Shown: positions 1 to 9,984 of the stretch, piece after piece
Numbering within the stretch: the stretch's first letter is position 1
How the letters are laid out: each line of letters begins with the position of its first letter
Assembly (NCBI RefSeq): GCF_018861755.1
Contig: NZ_JAHLEF010000002.1
Span: 1 to 64,000 of the forward strand
Direction of reading: 5' to 3'
Length of the DNA: 64,000 nt
Source of the DNA: Clostridium sp. CF012
GTDB lineage: Bacteria; Bacillota; Clostridia; Clostridiales; Clostridiaceae
Position numbers and translations under genes: made by a program
The notes under the pieces: generated by a model
The model's database searches: none
What the model was told of the DNA's origin: nothing
Seen by the model: the letters and a program-made list of their open reading frames with translations, nothing else

Positions 1-140
1 AATATATGATTTATTATAATAGATATAGATATCAATGGGATTTAGAAAAGATGACTCCTGTTCAATACAGAAATCATCTCCTTAATTTAATATAAGTTTT
101 TTTAAATTGTCCTTGACAAAGGGTACAGATTACAGCGAGT
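1..140 (+). mobile_element. Right end of an IS3-family (IS150-like) insertion sequence
   Basis: The end of a transposase gene is followed by a short non-coding tail with the motif TTGTCCTTGACAAAGGGTAC (about 107-126), a kind of sequence often seen at the right end of IS150-type elements. The left part lies outside the window, so neither length nor target duplication can be judged. The exact outer boundary is inferred, not seen. Confidence 0.6.
3..95 (+). CDS. IS3-family transposase OrfB, C-terminal fragment (cut by window edge)
   Basis: The last 30 codons of an IS3-family DDE transposase enter from the left edge and stop at TAA 93-95. The visible residues include YYNRYRYQWDLEKMTPVQYR, the conserved tail of IS150-subgroup OrfB integrase proteins, which end with a tyrosine/asparagine-rich stretch followed by an MTPxxYR motif. 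The enzyme cuts and joins DNA at the element ends. Whether the gene is intact cannot be told because its start and catalytic residues lie outside the window. Confidence 0.85.
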   Translation, partial: YMIYYNRYRYQWDLEKMTPVQYRNHLLNLI

Positions 141-228
141 TTATGTTTTTTAGCAGATTATTTAAAAATATAATTAGTAGTTCTTAGCAAAGTGATTGCA
201 TTAGTAGTAATATATACTTTTTTCTTTT

Positions 229-1296
229 CTATTTTTCAACATAATTACTTACATGTTTAATAACCATATTAATTGTTCCATCACCATTTCTTTGTATTTC
301 AAATCGGCTATTATCATGATATGTTTCAGTGTCCACATATAAGTCTATATCCTTATCAATTTTAAGTCTTACCCTTTTTAGTTTTTTATCTATCCATTCT
401 TTATCAAGATTAATATTTTCTGAGATTCCTTGCTGCGTAATAAAATCAACAAATTTTTCCTTAGTCTCATGATTTTCAGAAAACATTTCCTGAGACAACT
501 CTCTAACATCAATACTATCTTCTTCTTTAAGTTTTCTTTTTATAGCAGTTCTAACAGCCTCTGCTTTGTCTGCATTTTCTGGGAAGGTATTTTGGGTGAA
601 TTTTTCAGCTGCTTTCACAAAGCTTTTAGTTACATCTCTTTCGTTATCAATAATTGTACAACCTAAATAATCATTAATAAAGTAGTTTGAACCATATTCC
701 TGATTTTCACTGCTAATGGCTTGATCGTTACTCGCTTCTTTAGTTTTAATTCTTTTATCAATAACCATTAAATCAAAATTATTTTCTTTTCTAATAGGCT
801 TTAAAAAAGCACATTTCTGTATCCTTTGAGATGAACCAGGAAGTCCAGTGAACTGCGGTACTATATCAATGCCTAACTTATTGTCTACAAACTCTATAGT
901 GTGAACATAATTTTTAATATAATCCATTTTGAATATACCGAGTATCGGTCCAAATTCTGTAGTAAAGGATACTACTATCAAATCACAAGATGGAATGCTC
1001 CCCTTAGACCTCATCAAACCAAACATCTGTCTTGCGAGTTCTTTAGATACATCCAGTAAATTATTTTCACCATTTAAGTATTCCGCAGATATTTCTTTTA
1101 CTATGTTTCTATTGGGATTAAAAACTCCATATTTTAAATCTTCATCTTTTAAACACTTCTGAATATGTTTCAATAAAAAATTATATTTTTCTTCATCTAA
1201 GTCCAATGCATATTCATTCAAGATAGGTTCATCTGCATTGTTATCTAAAACATGAATAATAGCCTCATTTATATTAACTTCTTTTATGTACTCCAA
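229..1296 (-). CDS. Nucleoid-associated protein, NdpA/YejK-like family
   Basis: The 355-residue product resembles the 37-kDa nucleoid-associated protein family (NdpA/YejK, PF04245) along its whole length. Family-like features include the KGSIPSCDLIVVSF stretch near residue 100, the NYFINDYLGC segment near 210 and a charged C-terminal third. Members bind the nucleoid; their exact role in Firmicutes is unclear. The start is TTG at 1296, six bases after AAGGTGGTG; no upstream ATG fits. It is transcribed alone, toward the IS remnant, and divergently from the CYTH operon. The family call is from remembered motifs and is fairly firm; the function is not. Confidence 0.75.
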   Translation of the reverse strand: MEYIKEVNINEAIIHVLDNNADEPILNEYALDLDEEKYNFLLKHIQKCLKDEDLKYGVFNPNRNIVKEISAEYLNGENNLLDVSKELARQMFGLMRSKGSIPSCDLIVVSFTTEFGPILGIFKMDYIKNYVHTIEFVDNKLGIDIVPQFTGLPGSSQRIQKCAFLKPIRKENNFDLMVIDKRIKTKEASNDQAISSENQEYGSNYFINDYLGCTIIDNERDVTKSFVKAAEKFTQNTFPENADKAEAVRTAIKRKLKEEDSIDVRELSQEMFSENHETKEKFVDFITQQGISENINLDKEWIDKKLKRVRLKIDKDIDLYVDTETYHDNSRFEIQRNGDGTINMVIKHVSNYVEK

Positions 1297-1580
1297 AAAA
1301 ACACCACCTTGATATTTATATAATGACCTTAATTATTACCCTTAATAATTATACTATGTAAATGCATTTATAACAAATTCATATATTGCCATATCCACAG
1401 ATATAAAGAGACCCTTATTGCCCTAATTTAGTAATTGTAAAGGTATATGTACTTTTATTCAAATCTGAAATTCTAATCTATTATTAATGTTACTTTATTT
1501 AGATTATGATATAATTACAATTAGTGTCACGCAAAAAATTGATTATTGTTATGAACCCTAGAGAACAGTAGGAGGGAAAT

Positions 1581-2132
1581 ATGAAAGAAATAGAAACTAG
1601 AATTATAGATATTGATGTAGAAGAAATTCGAAGGAAATTATTGAATATAAATGCTCCAAAAGTAAAACAAGAAAATCAAATAAATAATATTTATGATTTC
1701 CCAGATAAAAGGCTACTTAATAGCAAAGGCTATGCAAGAATACGCACCATTCATGATGAGTTAACAAATTCCACGCTGTACTATATCACCACAAAAAAAC
1801 TTATAAGCCAAGAAAAGTACAAGATAATGGATGAGCATGAAACAGAAATAAAAGATGAAGCTGCAGCTATTGGAATATTTGAAGCCTTAGGTCTTGAGCT
1901 TATACAATCCATTAAAAAGTATAGGGAAAGCTATAAGTATAAAAATACTCTTATAGAAATAGACATAAATGACAAGGAATTTTGTCCTTTTCCTTATATA
2001 GAAATTGAAAGCGCAGATGAAGATGAACTTGAAGATGTTGTAATCTTGCTAGGTTACAGCCTCTCGGATACTACCTCTAAAACTATTTATGAAATACTAA
2101 AATCGAAAAAAATAGTAGCAAAGGGCCTATAA
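1581..2132 (+). CDS. CYTH domain protein (triphosphate tunnel enzyme / class IV adenylate cyclase-like)
   Basis: The 183-residue protein opens with EIETR (residues 3-7), the ExExK/R signature of CYTH triphosphate tunnel metalloenzymes, and keeps alternating acidic and basic strands (ARIRTI, YITTKK, EHETEIKD, LIEIDIND, YIEIE) that line the tunnel in this fold. Family members hydrolyse inorganic or thiamine triphosphate, or make cAMP; the substrate here cannot be assigned. AGGAGGG precedes the ATG by five bases. Its TAA overlaps the next ATG by one base (TAATG), so it is probably translationally coupled to the DUF5685 gene in a four-gene operon. Confidence 0.8.
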   Translation: MKEIETRIIDIDVEEIRRKLLNINAPKVKQENQINNIYDFPDKRLLNSKGYARIRTIHDELTNSTLYYITTKKLISQEKYKIMDEHETEIKDEAAAIGIFEALGLELIQSIKKYRESYKYKNTLIEIDINDKEFCPFPYIEIESADEDELEDVVILLGYSLSDTTSKTIYEILKSKKIVAKGL

Positions 2133-3040
2133 TGTTTGGATATGTAACTCCATGTAAAATGGAGATGAAGATAAAAGACTTCGAAAAATTCAAAGCTTAT
2201 TATTGTGGTCTATGTAATTCTATAAAAAATAGCTATGGTCAGCTACCAAGGCTTACTTTAAATTATGATATGACCTTTTTAGCGATACTTCTAGATTCAC
2301 TTGGGGATAATAAAATCAACTTTACTAAATTTAGTTGTGCAATTCATCCACTAAAAAAAAGGGTTATGATTAATAATAATTTGGCTTTGGACTATGCGGC
2401 CTTTTGTAATACAACTTTAGCATATTATAAGTTAAAGGATGATGTTCAAGATAATAGAACAATGAAAAGCAAGGTTTTCTCAACATTTTTAAAGAAATAT
2501 TTGTCAAACTCGAAAGTAGAATATAATGAGGTAATGAAGTATACTGAAGAGAAGCTAATACTGCTAAATACTCAAGAAGCAAATTCTATGAATATTTCCA
2601 TAGATGAACAGCTAACTTTAGATGAACTGTCTCATGTTTTTGCTGACCTTACGGGCTTTATAATATCCTTTTATTATAAGGATGCACCCTTTAAAGAGGA
2701 TTTATATTGGCTTGGCTATAATTTAGGTAAATGGATATATATTATAGATGCTTACGATGATTTAGAAAAGGACTTAAAAAGCAATTCTTTTAATGCTATA
2801 AGTTCATTGCTTAATACAGATAATTTGGATTTTAAAAGTTTTTCGAAATGTATACAGCCAAGGATTGATTATATATTAACTACCTGTGCTGAGCAATGTT
2901 TGAAAAATTTAAATTCATTACCACTAACTAAAAATGAAGATATATTATATAATATATTAGAGCTCGGACTCATGGAAAAAATGAATGTGGTTTTTAATAA
3001 AAGTTTAGGTATTGATTATATAAAAGGAGTGGAATATTAA
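2132..3040 (+). CDS. DUF5685 family protein
   Basis: This 302-residue protein matches the DUF5685 family, whose members start with an MFGYVTP-type sequence and carry a Cys-Gly-Leu-Cys motif (here [14 protein letters not shown], about residues 24-37). The segment [18 protein letters not shown] near residue 205 recalls the acidic helix of isoprenoid-synthase folds, but activity is unproven. It lies between the CYTH and J-domain genes, overlapping the first by one base and ending one base before the second. This tight packing suggests the three proteins act together. No membrane segment is evident. Confidence 0.8.
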   Translation: MFGYVTPCKMEMKIKDFEKFKAYYCGLCNSIKNSYGQLPRLTLNYDMTFLAILLDSLGDNKINFTKFSCAIHPLKKRVMINNNLALDYAAFCNTTLAYYKLKDDVQDNRTMKSKVFSTFLKKYLSNSKVEYNEVMKYTEEKLILLNTQEANSMNISIDEQLTLDELSHVFADLTGFIISFYYKDAPFKEDLYWLGYNLGKWIYIIDAYDDLEKDLKSNSFNAISSLLNTDNLDFKSFSKCIQPRIDYILTTCAEQCLKNLNSLPLTKNEDILYNILELGLMEKMNVVFNKSLGIDYIKGVEY

Positions 3041-3041
3041 G

Positions 3042-3674
3042 ATGGCAAATCCCTATGAAATACTTGGTGTACGCGAAGGCACGTCAAAAGAAGATATTAA
3101 AAAAGCTTATAGAGAGCAGGCAAAAAAATATCACCCTGATCAGTATGGTGATAACCCTCTAAAAGACTTAGCAGAAGAAAAAATGCAGGAACTAAATGAA
3201 GCTTATGATTCACTTATGAAAAATGCTAGTTCTTCGAGTAACTACCAATCTTCAAATACTTATAATTCTTCTAACAATTATAATTCTTCTTCAAATGATG
3301 ACTATATTAACAGAGACATATATCAATCAATAAGAATGGATTTAAATAGTGGAAACCTTCCTTTGGCTGAGCAGAAATTAGGTTCCATGAATACAAAAAC
3401 TGCTGAGTGGAATTATTTGATGGGAATGGTTCATTTGAAAAAGAGTTGGCATGATAGTGCTTACAATTTTATTAGTAAAGCCTGCTCTTTGGAACCTAAT
3501 AATGTTGAATATAGGCGAAGCTTTAATGATTTAAACACTAGAAATACAAATTATAGAGGCAACTATTATGGCAGGAGAAACAAAGATTCTGATATGGGTA
3601 ATATGTGTATTAACTTATGGTGTGCCGATAGTCTTTGTGAATGTTTAGGCGGAGATCTTATTTCCTGTTGTTAA
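3042..3674 (+). CDS. J-domain (DnaJ-like) protein with TPR-like C-terminal part
   Basis: Residues 1-60 form a canonical J domain with the HPD motif at 31-33, which stimulates the ATPase of DnaK-type Hsp70. The zinc-finger and substrate-binding domains of DnaJ are missing. Instead there is a Ser/Asn/Tyr-rich linker (about 62-88), a helical TPR-like segment (about 95-160) and a Cys-rich tail ending LISCC. It is therefore a specialised co-chaperone, not DnaJ. AAAGGAGTGG precedes the ATG. It is the third gene of the CYTH-DUF5685 operon, and the client could be one of its operon partners (inference). Confidence 0.85.
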   Translation: MANPYEILGVREGTSKEDIKKAYREQAKKYHPDQYGDNPLKDLAEEKMQELNEAYDSLMKNASSSSNYQSSNTYNSSNNYNSSSNDDYINRDIYQSIRMDLNSGNLPLAEQKLGSMNTKTAEWNYLMGMVHLKKSWHDSAYNFISKACSLEPNNVEYRRSFNDLNTRNTNYRGNYYGRRNKDSDMGNMCINLWCADSLCECLGGDLISCC

Positions 3675-3700
3675 GCATAATAATTTAGGAGATGAATTTT

Positions 3701-4198
3701 ATGAAATCTAATAATATTGCTAAGGGTGGCATATTCGCAGCACTTAGTTTGATATTACTATATCTTTCTTCTGTTTTCCCTACAAATAGATTATTTATAT
3801 TAGGTATCGCTTCTTGCATTATACCACTTTCCATTCTACTTACTGGAGTAAAAAATACTATTATAGTATATAGTGCTGTATCCTTGCTTAGTCTGTTTAT
3901 TATACCTTCAAAGCTTATAAGCATTGCCTATATACTGATTTTTGGTTCCTATGGTTTTGTGAAGTATTTTGTAGAAAAATTAAGGAGTATTCCTCTAGAG
4001 TTTGTACTTAAGTTTTTATATTTTAATATAAGTTCCGCTATAATTATATTTATATATAAATTACTATTATTAAAAATTCCTAATATAAATATATATTTAT
4101 TAATACCCTTTATGGAGTTCGGTTTCTTAGTATATGACTATGCCCTTACTATTTTTATAGTCTATGCAAATAAAAAGCTTATTAAAAAATTCAGTTAA
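3701..4198 (+). CDS. Multi-pass membrane protein of unknown function
   Basis: The 165-residue product is strongly hydrophobic, with about five predicted membrane helices and short basic loops (for example YANKKLIKKFS at the C terminus). I do not recognise a family; it recalls small uncharacterised clostridial membrane proteins. An in-frame ATG at 3692 sits only one base from AGGAG, so the ATG at 3701, eight bases from it, is the likely start. It follows the J-domain gene by 26 bases and probably closes the same operon, placing the operon's activity near the membrane. Confidence 0.65.
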   Translation: MKSNNIAKGGIFAALSLILLYLSSVFPTNRLFILGIASCIIPLSILLTGVKNTIIVYSAVSLLSLFIIPSKLISIAYILIFGSYGFVKYFVEKLRSIPLEFVLKFLYFNISSAIIIFIYKLLLLKIPNINIYLLIPFMEFGFLVYDYALTIFIVYANKKLIKKFS

Positions 4199-4247
4199 GT
4201 CAAATGCACTAGTAGCCTGTGCCTTTCGATGTGTTTAAACCATACTC

Positions 4248-4276
4248 TTGACAGAAAATTCTATTTAAATTATAAT
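4248..4276 (+). promoter_or_regulatory. Sigma-A promoter of the leuS T-box transcript
   Basis: TTGACA at 4248-4253 and TATAAT at 4271-4276 are separated by exactly 17 bases, a full match to the vegetative consensus. It lies about 75 bases upstream of the first T-box stem. Confidence 0.85.
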
Positions 4277-4349
4277 TGATAATAATCCTTTCATAAACAA
4301 AGTATAATATAATAAATTGCTTTGATTAGGAGTAGTAGTATTTATATCA

Positions 4350-4540
4350 TTTTAAAGAGAGCTGCTTATTTGGTGTGAAGCAGTAATGATATAATATGAA
4401 CTTGCCTATGAGCTTACTTGTTAAAACAAGTACGGTTAAAACCGTTATATTCGTAAGTGAGGTGTAATGCCTAATTAGAGTGGTACCGCGGAATTTTACT
4501 TTCGTCTCTTTGTTGAGATGAAGGTTTTTTTTATTTTCTA
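4350..4540 (+). promoter_or_regulatory. T-box leader (leucine) of leuS
   Basis: The leader has a long stem I region with specifier codon CTT (4401-4403, context GAACTTGCC), the T-box proper AGAGTGGTACCGCGG (4477-4491) and a terminator, CGTCTC pairing with GAGATGAAG followed by a run of T (4502-4532). Uncharged tRNA-Leu should pair with both the specifier and the T-box and favour antitermination. The codon matches the enzyme encoded downstream. Confidence 0.93.
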
Positions 4541-4626
4541 GTAAAATCTTACTTCGGCAAACATTAAAGGCAAAATTTAATAATCAATAATTGTTTTCTA
4601 CTTTAGAACATCAAGGAGGAATATTA

Positions 4627-7086
4627 ATGGCAAAATACAATACTACCATCGATGAAAAATGGCAACAAAAATGGGAAGATACTAATCTCTACAAATTTGA
4701 TGAGAATAATACTGCGAAAAAGCTATATGTACTTGAAATGTTCTCTTATCCATCTGCTAGCCAATTACATGCTGGGCATTGGTTTAACTATGGTCCTGTA
4801 GATACTTGGGCTAGAATGAAGAAAATGCAGGGTTATAATGTATTTCAACCAATGGGCTTTGATGCCTTTGGACTACCTGCTGAAAACTACGCAATAAAAA
4901 CCGGTGTACACCCAAAGGATTCTACTGAGCAAAACATTGCTACTATGAAAAAACAATTAAAAGCTATGGGAGCAATGTTTAATTGGGATCATGAAGTTGT
5001 AACTTGCCGTCCAGATTATTATAAATGGACTCAATGGTTATTCTTAAAACTATTTGAAAAAGGTCTTGCCTACAGAAAAAAAGCGCCTGTAAATTGGTGC
5101 CCTAGCTGTAGTACAGTTCTTGCAAATGAACAAGTATTAGATGGTGCTTGTGAGCGATGTGGCACTGAGGTCACTAAAAAGAATTTAACTCAATGGTTTT
5201 TAAAAATTACTGACTATGCTGATGAACTATTAGAAAAACTTGATACCTTGGATTGGCCAGAAAAAACTAAATCAATGCAAAAACATTGGATAGGTAAATC
5301 CATTGGTGCTGAAGTTAATTTTAAAGTAGTAGATTCCCAAATAGATTTTAGTGTATTCACTACAAGGGCTGATACTCTATTTGGCGTATCCTATGTAGTT
5401 ATAGCCCCTGAAAATGACCTTGTAGGTGTTCTCACTAAAGATGAATATAAAGACGCTGTGGTGGCTTATAGAGATGAAGCTAATAAACAGTCTGATATAG
5501 AAAGACAATCTATTACAAGAGAAAAAACTGGTGTATTTACTGGTTCCTATGCTATTAATCCTATTAACGGAAGAAAAGTACCTATTTGGGTAGCTGACTA
5601 TGTTCTAAATACCTATGGAACTGGTGTTGTAATGGCTGTTCCCGCTCACGATGATAGGGATTTTGCCTTTGCTACTAAATACAATTTACCTATAGAAAGA
5701 GTAATTTCTGGTTTTAAAAGTGTAAACGAGGAGGAGGAAAATCTTCCTTATACCGAACATGGAAAAATGGTAAATAGTGAAGAGTTTAATGGTTTATCTA
5801 CGGAAGAGGGAATTGAAGCAGTAGTAAAAAAATTAGAAGCTCAAAATTTAGGAACAGGCAAAGTAAACTTTAGACTTCGTGATTGGTTAGTTTCAAGACA
5901 AAGATATTGGGGAGCTCCTATTCCAATAATTCATTGTGATACATGTGGAACTGTTCCAGTACCTGAGAATCAACTTCCTGTAGAGCTACCTTATGACGTA
6001 GAATTCGCACCTGACGGAGAATCTCCACTAGCTAAATGTGCAGATTTTATTAATGTACCTTGCCCTGTTTGTGGTAGTCCTGCGCATCGAGAGGCTGACA
6101 CCTTGGATACCTTTGTTTGTTCTTCTTTCTACTATTTAAGATATGTAGATAACAAAAATAGTGAAAAGGCTTTTGATACGGACTTAATAAACAAAATGCT
6201 ACCTGTTGACAAATATGTAGGCGGACCAGAACATGCATGCATGCACTTACTATATGCAAGATTTATTACCAAGGCTCTTCGCGATATGGGCTATTTAAAC
6301 TTTGATGAACCTTTCGTGTCTCTTACTCACCAAGGCTTAATTTTAGGACCAGACGGATTAAAAATGAGTAAATCCAAAGGGAACACTATTTCACCAGACC
6401 AATATATAAAAGAGTTTGGAGCAGATGTGTTTAGAATGTACCTAATGTTTGGTTTTGGGTATACTGATGGTGGTGCTTGGAGTGATGATGGCATAAAAGC
6501 TATTGGAAGATTCGTTGATAGGATTGAACGAGCAGTCGACACCGGAATTTCTGAAATGTTAAAGGAAAGTAACAAGGTCGCTTCTCTCCATAAGGCAGAA
6601 AAAGAATTAAACTACTGGAGACATTTTGCGATAAAGGGAGTTACCGAAGACGCAGAAAAACTTCAGTTTAATACGGCTATTGCAAGACTTATGGAATTTA
6701 CAAATGCCATATCCAAATATGTTAACGAAGAAACCGTAGATAGTAATTTCTTAAAAGAAGTGCTTGCGGATTACCTTTTACTTTTAGCTCCATTTGCTCC
6801 TCACTTCTCGGAAGAAAAGTGGGAGACCTTAGGTATGGATTACTCTATATTTAATCAAAGTTGGCCTAAATTTGATGAAAAAGCTCTAATCAAAGATGAA
6901 ATAGAGATAGCTATTCAAGTAAATGGCAAAATTAAGTCTAGAATAATTATAGCTCAAGATTTAGATGAAGAAAGTATTAAAAAGGCCGCTCTTAAGGATG
7001 AAACCCTACTTGCTGCACTTGAAGGAATAACTGTGCGAAAGATTATTGTAATTAAAGGACGACTAGTTAATATAGTAGCTTCTTAA
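4627..7086 (+). CDS. leuS: Leucyl-tRNA synthetase
   Basis: This class I synthetase charges tRNA-Leu with leucine. The 819-residue protein has the ATP-binding HAGH motif at residues 48-51, an internal zinc-type cysteine cluster (CPSC...CERC, about 158-178), the editing (CP1) domain in the middle ([25 protein letters not shown]) and KMSKS at 579-583. Length is normal for the family. The start is the ATG at 4627, seven bases after AAGGAGG; an upstream in-frame ATG at 4591 has no such site. It is transcribed alone behind a leucine T-box and ends near a strong bidirectional hairpin. Confidence 0.98.
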   Translation: MAKYNTTIDEKWQQKWEDTNLYKFDENNTAKKLYVLEMFSYPSASQLHAGHWFNYGPVDTWARMKKMQGYNVFQPMGFDAFGLPAENYAIKTGVHPKDSTEQNIATMKKQLKAMGAMFNWDHEVVTCRPDYYKWTQWLFLKLFEKGLAYRKKAPVNWCPSCSTVLANEQVLDGACERCGTEVTKKNLTQWFLKITDYADELLEKLDTLDWPEKTKSMQKHWIGKSIGAEVNFKVVDSQIDFSVFTTRADTLFGVSYVVIAPENDLVGVLTKDEYKDAVVAYRDEANKQSDIERQSITREKTGVFTGSYAINPINGRKVPIWVADYVLNTYGTGVVMAVPAHDDRDFAFATKYNLPIERVISGFKSVNEEEENLPYTEHGKMVNSEEFNGLSTEEGIEAVVKKLEAQNLGTGKVNFRLRDWLVSRQRYWGAPIPIIHCDTCGTVPVPENQLPVELPYDVEFAPDGESPLAKCADFINVPCPVCGSPAHREADTLDTFVCSSFYYLRYVDNKNSEKAFDTDLINKMLPVDKYVGGPEHACMHLLYARFITKALRDMGYLNFDEPFVSLTHQGLILGPDGLKMSKSKGNTISPDQYIKEFGADVFRMYLMFGFGYTDGGAWSDDGIKAIGRFVDRIERAVDTGISEMLKESNKVASLHKAEKELNYWRHFAIKGVTEDAEKLQFNTAIARLMEFTNAISKYVNEETVDSNFLKEVLADYLLLLAPFAPHFSEEKWETLGMDYSIFNQSWPKFDEKALIKDEIEIAIQVNGKIKSRIIIAQDLDEESIKKAALKDETLLAALEGITVRKIIVIKGRLVNIVAS

Positions 7087-7131
7087 TAAAAACTTCATAC
7101 AGTTTTTAAAGATTAAAGTTTCATATTAGAA

Positions 7132-7173
7132 AAGGAGAATAGATTGTCTTAGTTTAGACTCTCTACTCTCCTT
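7132..7173. terminator. Bidirectional hairpin between leuS and the alarmone synthetase gene
   Basis: AAGGAGA (7132-7138) pairs with TCTCCTT (7167-7173), and the stem continues inward with TAGA/TCTA and GTCT/AGAC. The two flanking genes converge on it. Confidence 0.75.
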
Positions 7174-7197
7174 ATTCTTATTTAGACTATTTATATA

Positions 7198-7992
7198 TTA
7201 TAAAACTCCATACATATCTAAAGTTTTTTGAGTTGCTTTAAGAAGACTGCTAAGTTCAAAGACTTCTCCTTCTTCAAGTAGCTTATTTAGTTGTTCTCTA
7301 TACCTGGTTGACTCCATTAATTTTCCAAGGGAAGAAATCATAAGAATGTTATTCATTATATCAGATACCAAATTAGATTTAACCTCAAAGAGTTTTTGCG
7401 CATCTTTAATTTCGTCTTTAATTTCTAACATCTGCTGGTCTAATTGAAAAGCAGCATCTGCTGCATTTTTAAGTTTTTCTCTTATATCCTCTGGTATATC
7501 ATGCTTATATTTATAATTTAGGGAATGCTCTACTGTGGCCCAGAAATTCATTGCCAAGGTTCTAATTTGAAATTCCGCTAGTATCTCCGTTTGACCATCA
7601 ACTAAATTTACAGGATACTTTATAATCATATGATAGCTTCTATATCCACTCTCTTTTACATTGGCAACGTAATCTTTTTCATAGACTATCTGCATATCAC
7701 GTCTTTCACGAATTAAATTTACCACCTTATCAATGTCATCAACAAATTGACACATTACTCTTATTCCAGCAATATCCTCCATTTCAAATTCAATTCGATC
7801 TATAGGTATAGCGAATTTATTAGCTTTTTCAAGAATGCTAGATATTTCTTTAACCCGTCCTGTAACAAATTCTACAGGTGAATAATCATTTTTGCGTCTA
7901 TATTCGCGCCTTATGCTTTTGAATTTTAATTTCAACTCTTCTACTGCCTGTTCATAAGGTATTAAGAATTTTTTCCACTCTCTTATTGCCAT
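7198..7992 (-). CDS. relQ: Small alarmone synthetase, RelQ/YjbM-like GTP pyrophosphokinase
   Basis: The 264-residue protein contains only the RelA/SpoT synthetase domain, without the hydrolase, TGS and ACT domains of long RSH proteins. Recognisable motifs are EDIAGIRVMC (about 72-81), GYRSYHMIIKYP (about 116-127) and EFQIRTLAMNFWATVEHSLNYKYK (about 139-162), which build the nucleotide and pyrophosphate sites. It should make (p)ppGpp from ATP and GDP or GTP. The C-terminal helices (about 170-260) match the tetramer-forming tail of RelQ-type enzymes, though longer. AAAGGACTGAG precedes the ATG. It stands alone between leuS and a DUF2225 gene. The subtype (RelQ rather than RelP) rests on overall resemblance. 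Confidence 0.88.
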   Translation of the reverse strand: MAIREWKKFLIPYEQAVEELKLKFKSIRREYRRKNDYSPVEFVTGRVKEISSILEKANKFAIPIDRIEFEMEDIAGIRVMCQFVDDIDKVVNLIRERRDMQIVYEKDYVANVKESGYRSYHMIIKYPVNLVDGQTEILAEFQIRTLAMNFWATVEHSLNYKYKHDIPEDIREKLKNAADAAFQLDQQMLEIKDEIKDAQKLFEVKSNLVSDIMNNILMISSLGKLMESTRYREQLNKLLEEGEVFELSSLLKATQKTLDMYGVL

Positions 7993-8214
7993 ATACTCAG
8001 TCCTTTACATAAAATTTCATGTTTACAATTAATATTTTGTCTACAATTAAAATATAGAAACTTTTTGATGGTGATTTATATTAATATTATATTTTTATTA
8101 ATTTTCTGTTATAATTAATTTACTACTAAATTAGCATAAAAGCAATTTTTTAGGATTATATACTAAGTTACATAACTAATCATAACACATTAAATTTTAT
8201 TTTGGGGTGATTAA

Positions 8215-9105
8215 ATGGATAAAAAAATATTTTCCGGCTTAGAAAATATGGGATTTGATAATATTAACGATATTAAAATATATAATAAAGAAACTGAAAC
8301 TGTGAAAGAAAAAAAAGAAGAGAACAGGTCACCGTCGCTTCTATATAGTAAAGAAGTTATCTGTCCAGTATGTAACAATGCTTTTAAAGCTAGCACAGTA
8401 AAGTCCTCGGCTTACAGAATGATAAAAAAAGATAGTGACTTTTTTATTAGATATTCACTAATTAACCCTTATTTCTATGATGTTTGGGTTTGTAATTCTT
8501 GTGGATATTCAGCTATGAAAGCAGATTTTTATGCTATAAGGAGCATAGAAATAGAACAAGTACAAAAATCTATATCTCCTAAGTGGAAGGGGAGAATGTA
8601 TCCTGAAATTTATGATGTGCATGTTGCTATAGAAAGGTACAAACTATCCCTTTTAAATTATATAGTAACTAATGCAAAATCAAGTAAAAAAGCTATCAAT
8701 TGTATGAAGCTAGCCTGGATGCACAGACTACTCGAAACTGAAGAGGCTAAGGAAATGGAAATAATATTTTTGAAACAGGCTTTAGAAGGGCTTAATGATG
8801 CATATTACTCAGAGGCCTTTCCCATTTATGGCATGGATAAATATAGTGCCATGTATCTTATTGGAGAATTAAATAGACGTATAGGCAATACAGAAGATTC
8901 ACTAGTTTGGTTTAGTAATGTAATAACAACTCCTAATGTAAAGCAGAGTTTGAAAGAACTTGCTCGTGATATGAAAGACTTGATAAAAGAAGAAGCTGCT
9001 GCATTATTAGTTGCCACTGATAATCTAAATAAAGCTTCTACAGAGAACTTTGAGCCAATAGAAACTATTAAGAAAACCGGTTTTTTTTCTAAAATATTTA
9101 AATAG
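8215..9105 (+). CDS. DUF2225 family protein (zinc-binding, TPR-like)
   Basis: The 296-residue protein belongs to the DUF2225 family (PF09986). After an acidic 40-residue lead it has a two-part cysteine cluster, CPVCNNAF (about 51-58) and CNSCGYS (about 93-99), expected to bind zinc. The rest is helical and TPR-like, with the family-typical stretch AINCMKLAWMHRLLE. The function is unknown. GGGGTG lies seven bases before the ATG. It is monocistronic, closed by a strong terminator at 9123-9168, and carries no signal peptide. Confidence 0.85.
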   Translation: MDKKIFSGLENMGFDNINDIKIYNKETETVKEKKEENRSPSLLYSKEVICPVCNNAFKASTVKSSAYRMIKKDSDFFIRYSLINPYFYDVWVCNSCGYSAMKADFYAIRSIEIEQVQKSISPKWKGRMYPEIYDVHVAIERYKLSLLNYIVTNAKSSKKAINCMKLAWMHRLLETEEAKEMEIIFLKQALEGLNDAYYSEAFPIYGMDKYSAMYLIGELNRRIGNTEDSLVWFSNVITTPNVKQSLKELARDMKDLIKEEAAALLVATDNLNKASTENFEPIETIKKTGFFSKIFK

Positions 9106-9122
9106 TATTTTAAATACATAAA

Positions 9123-9168
9123 AAATAACAAGTCAATATGCTAGCATCTTTGACTTGTTATTTGTTTT
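9123..9168. terminator. Bidirectional terminator between the DUF2225 and phosphoesterase genes
   Basis: A perfect 14-bp stem joins 9123-9136 (AAATAACAAGTCAA) to 9150-9163 and is followed by TGTTTT on the + strand. The mirror A-run also serves the minus-strand gene. Confidence 0.9.
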
Positions 9169-9193
9169 CATATGATTATGGCTATTGAATTTG

Positions 9194-9233
9194 TTATCCA
9201 CATAAATAAATTTAATAGTTATACTTATCCACA
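9194..9233 (+). other. Two exact DnaA boxes
   Basis: TTATCCACA occurs at 9194-9202 and again at 9225-9233, in the same orientation and 31 bases apart, in a short intergenic gap. No replication gene lies nearby, so this is not evidence of oriC. It could be a DnaA-titrating or DnaA-regulated site, or chance. Confidence 0.45.
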
Positions 9234-9251
9234 ATAAATTGACTTTTTGTG

Positions 9252-9941
9252 CTATTCTAATATCTTTAGTGGATCAAAATCCAAATAATCACAAGAAGTT
9301 ACTATATACTCCACGCCCTCTATATTACCTTCATATAACCTATTTAGTGATGGTCCATGTAAATGACCATATATAACCTTTGCCACATTATATTCTTTTA
9401 TTATACTTATAAGTTTAGTTTCTTCAAATTTATCATTAGTAGGTGGATAATGAAGCATTACAATAAATTTACTATACCCATTCCGCACTGCCTCATCTAA
9501 GGATATTCGAAGCCTTATTAACTCTCTATTATATATTTTTTCATCATGTTCTGTAAATCTTGCACCTCCTGGGCAATTCCACCCGCGGGTTCCGCATATA
9601 GCAAAATCTTTATAGTTAAAAAAATTATTTTGAATAAAATTCATATCTTCATACAGAGAATTAAGTTTTGTGATGCTACTCCACCAATAGTCATGATTTC
9701 CTTTAATAAGTATTTTCTTACCGGGCAGTTTATGAATCCACTCCAAATCCTCTAGGCCCTCAGAAATATTCATTGACCATGAAATATCCCCTGCAATTAA
9801 TACAGTATCCTCGGTGGAAACTTTGCTAAGCCAATTTTCCTTTATTTTCTCATGATGCTTTTCCCATTTATCTCCAAATATATCCATGGGTTTATCTGAA
9901 TTTAAAGCTAAATGAAGATCAGATATTGCCCATAACGCCAT
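9252..9941 (-). CDS. Metallophosphoesterase
   Basis: The 229-residue protein is a calcineurin-type phosphoesterase with the expected metal-binding blocks in order: SDLHL (7-11), AGDISW (about 50-55), KGNHDYWW (about 80-87), LHYPP (about 163-167) and YGHLHG (about 191-196). The two-metal site hydrolyses phosphoesters; the substrate cannot be read from the sequence. It resembles the COG1768 group of uncharacterised phosphohydrolases. GAGGAGG precedes the ATG by six bases. It follows the FlhB-like gene by 43 bases and may share its transcript. Confidence 0.9.
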   Translation of the reverse strand: MALWAISDLHLALNSDKPMDIFGDKWEKHHEKIKENWLSKVSTEDTVLIAGDISWSMNISEGLEDLEWIHKLPGKKILIKGNHDYWWSSITKLNSLYEDMNFIQNNFFNYKDFAICGTRGWNCPGGARFTEHDEKIYNRELIRLRISLDEAVRNGYSKFIVMLHYPPTNDKFEETKLISIIKEYNVAKVIYGHLHGPSLNRLYEGNIEGVEYIVTSCDYLDFDPLKILE

Positions 9942-9984
9942 AATAAACCTCCTCGTATTAATCTTTTAATTGTTTCATTACCCA

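Noticed and set aside
9194-9233. Chromosomal origin of replication
   Set aside because: Only two DnaA boxes are present, with no dnaA, dnaN or clear AT-rich unwinding region around them.
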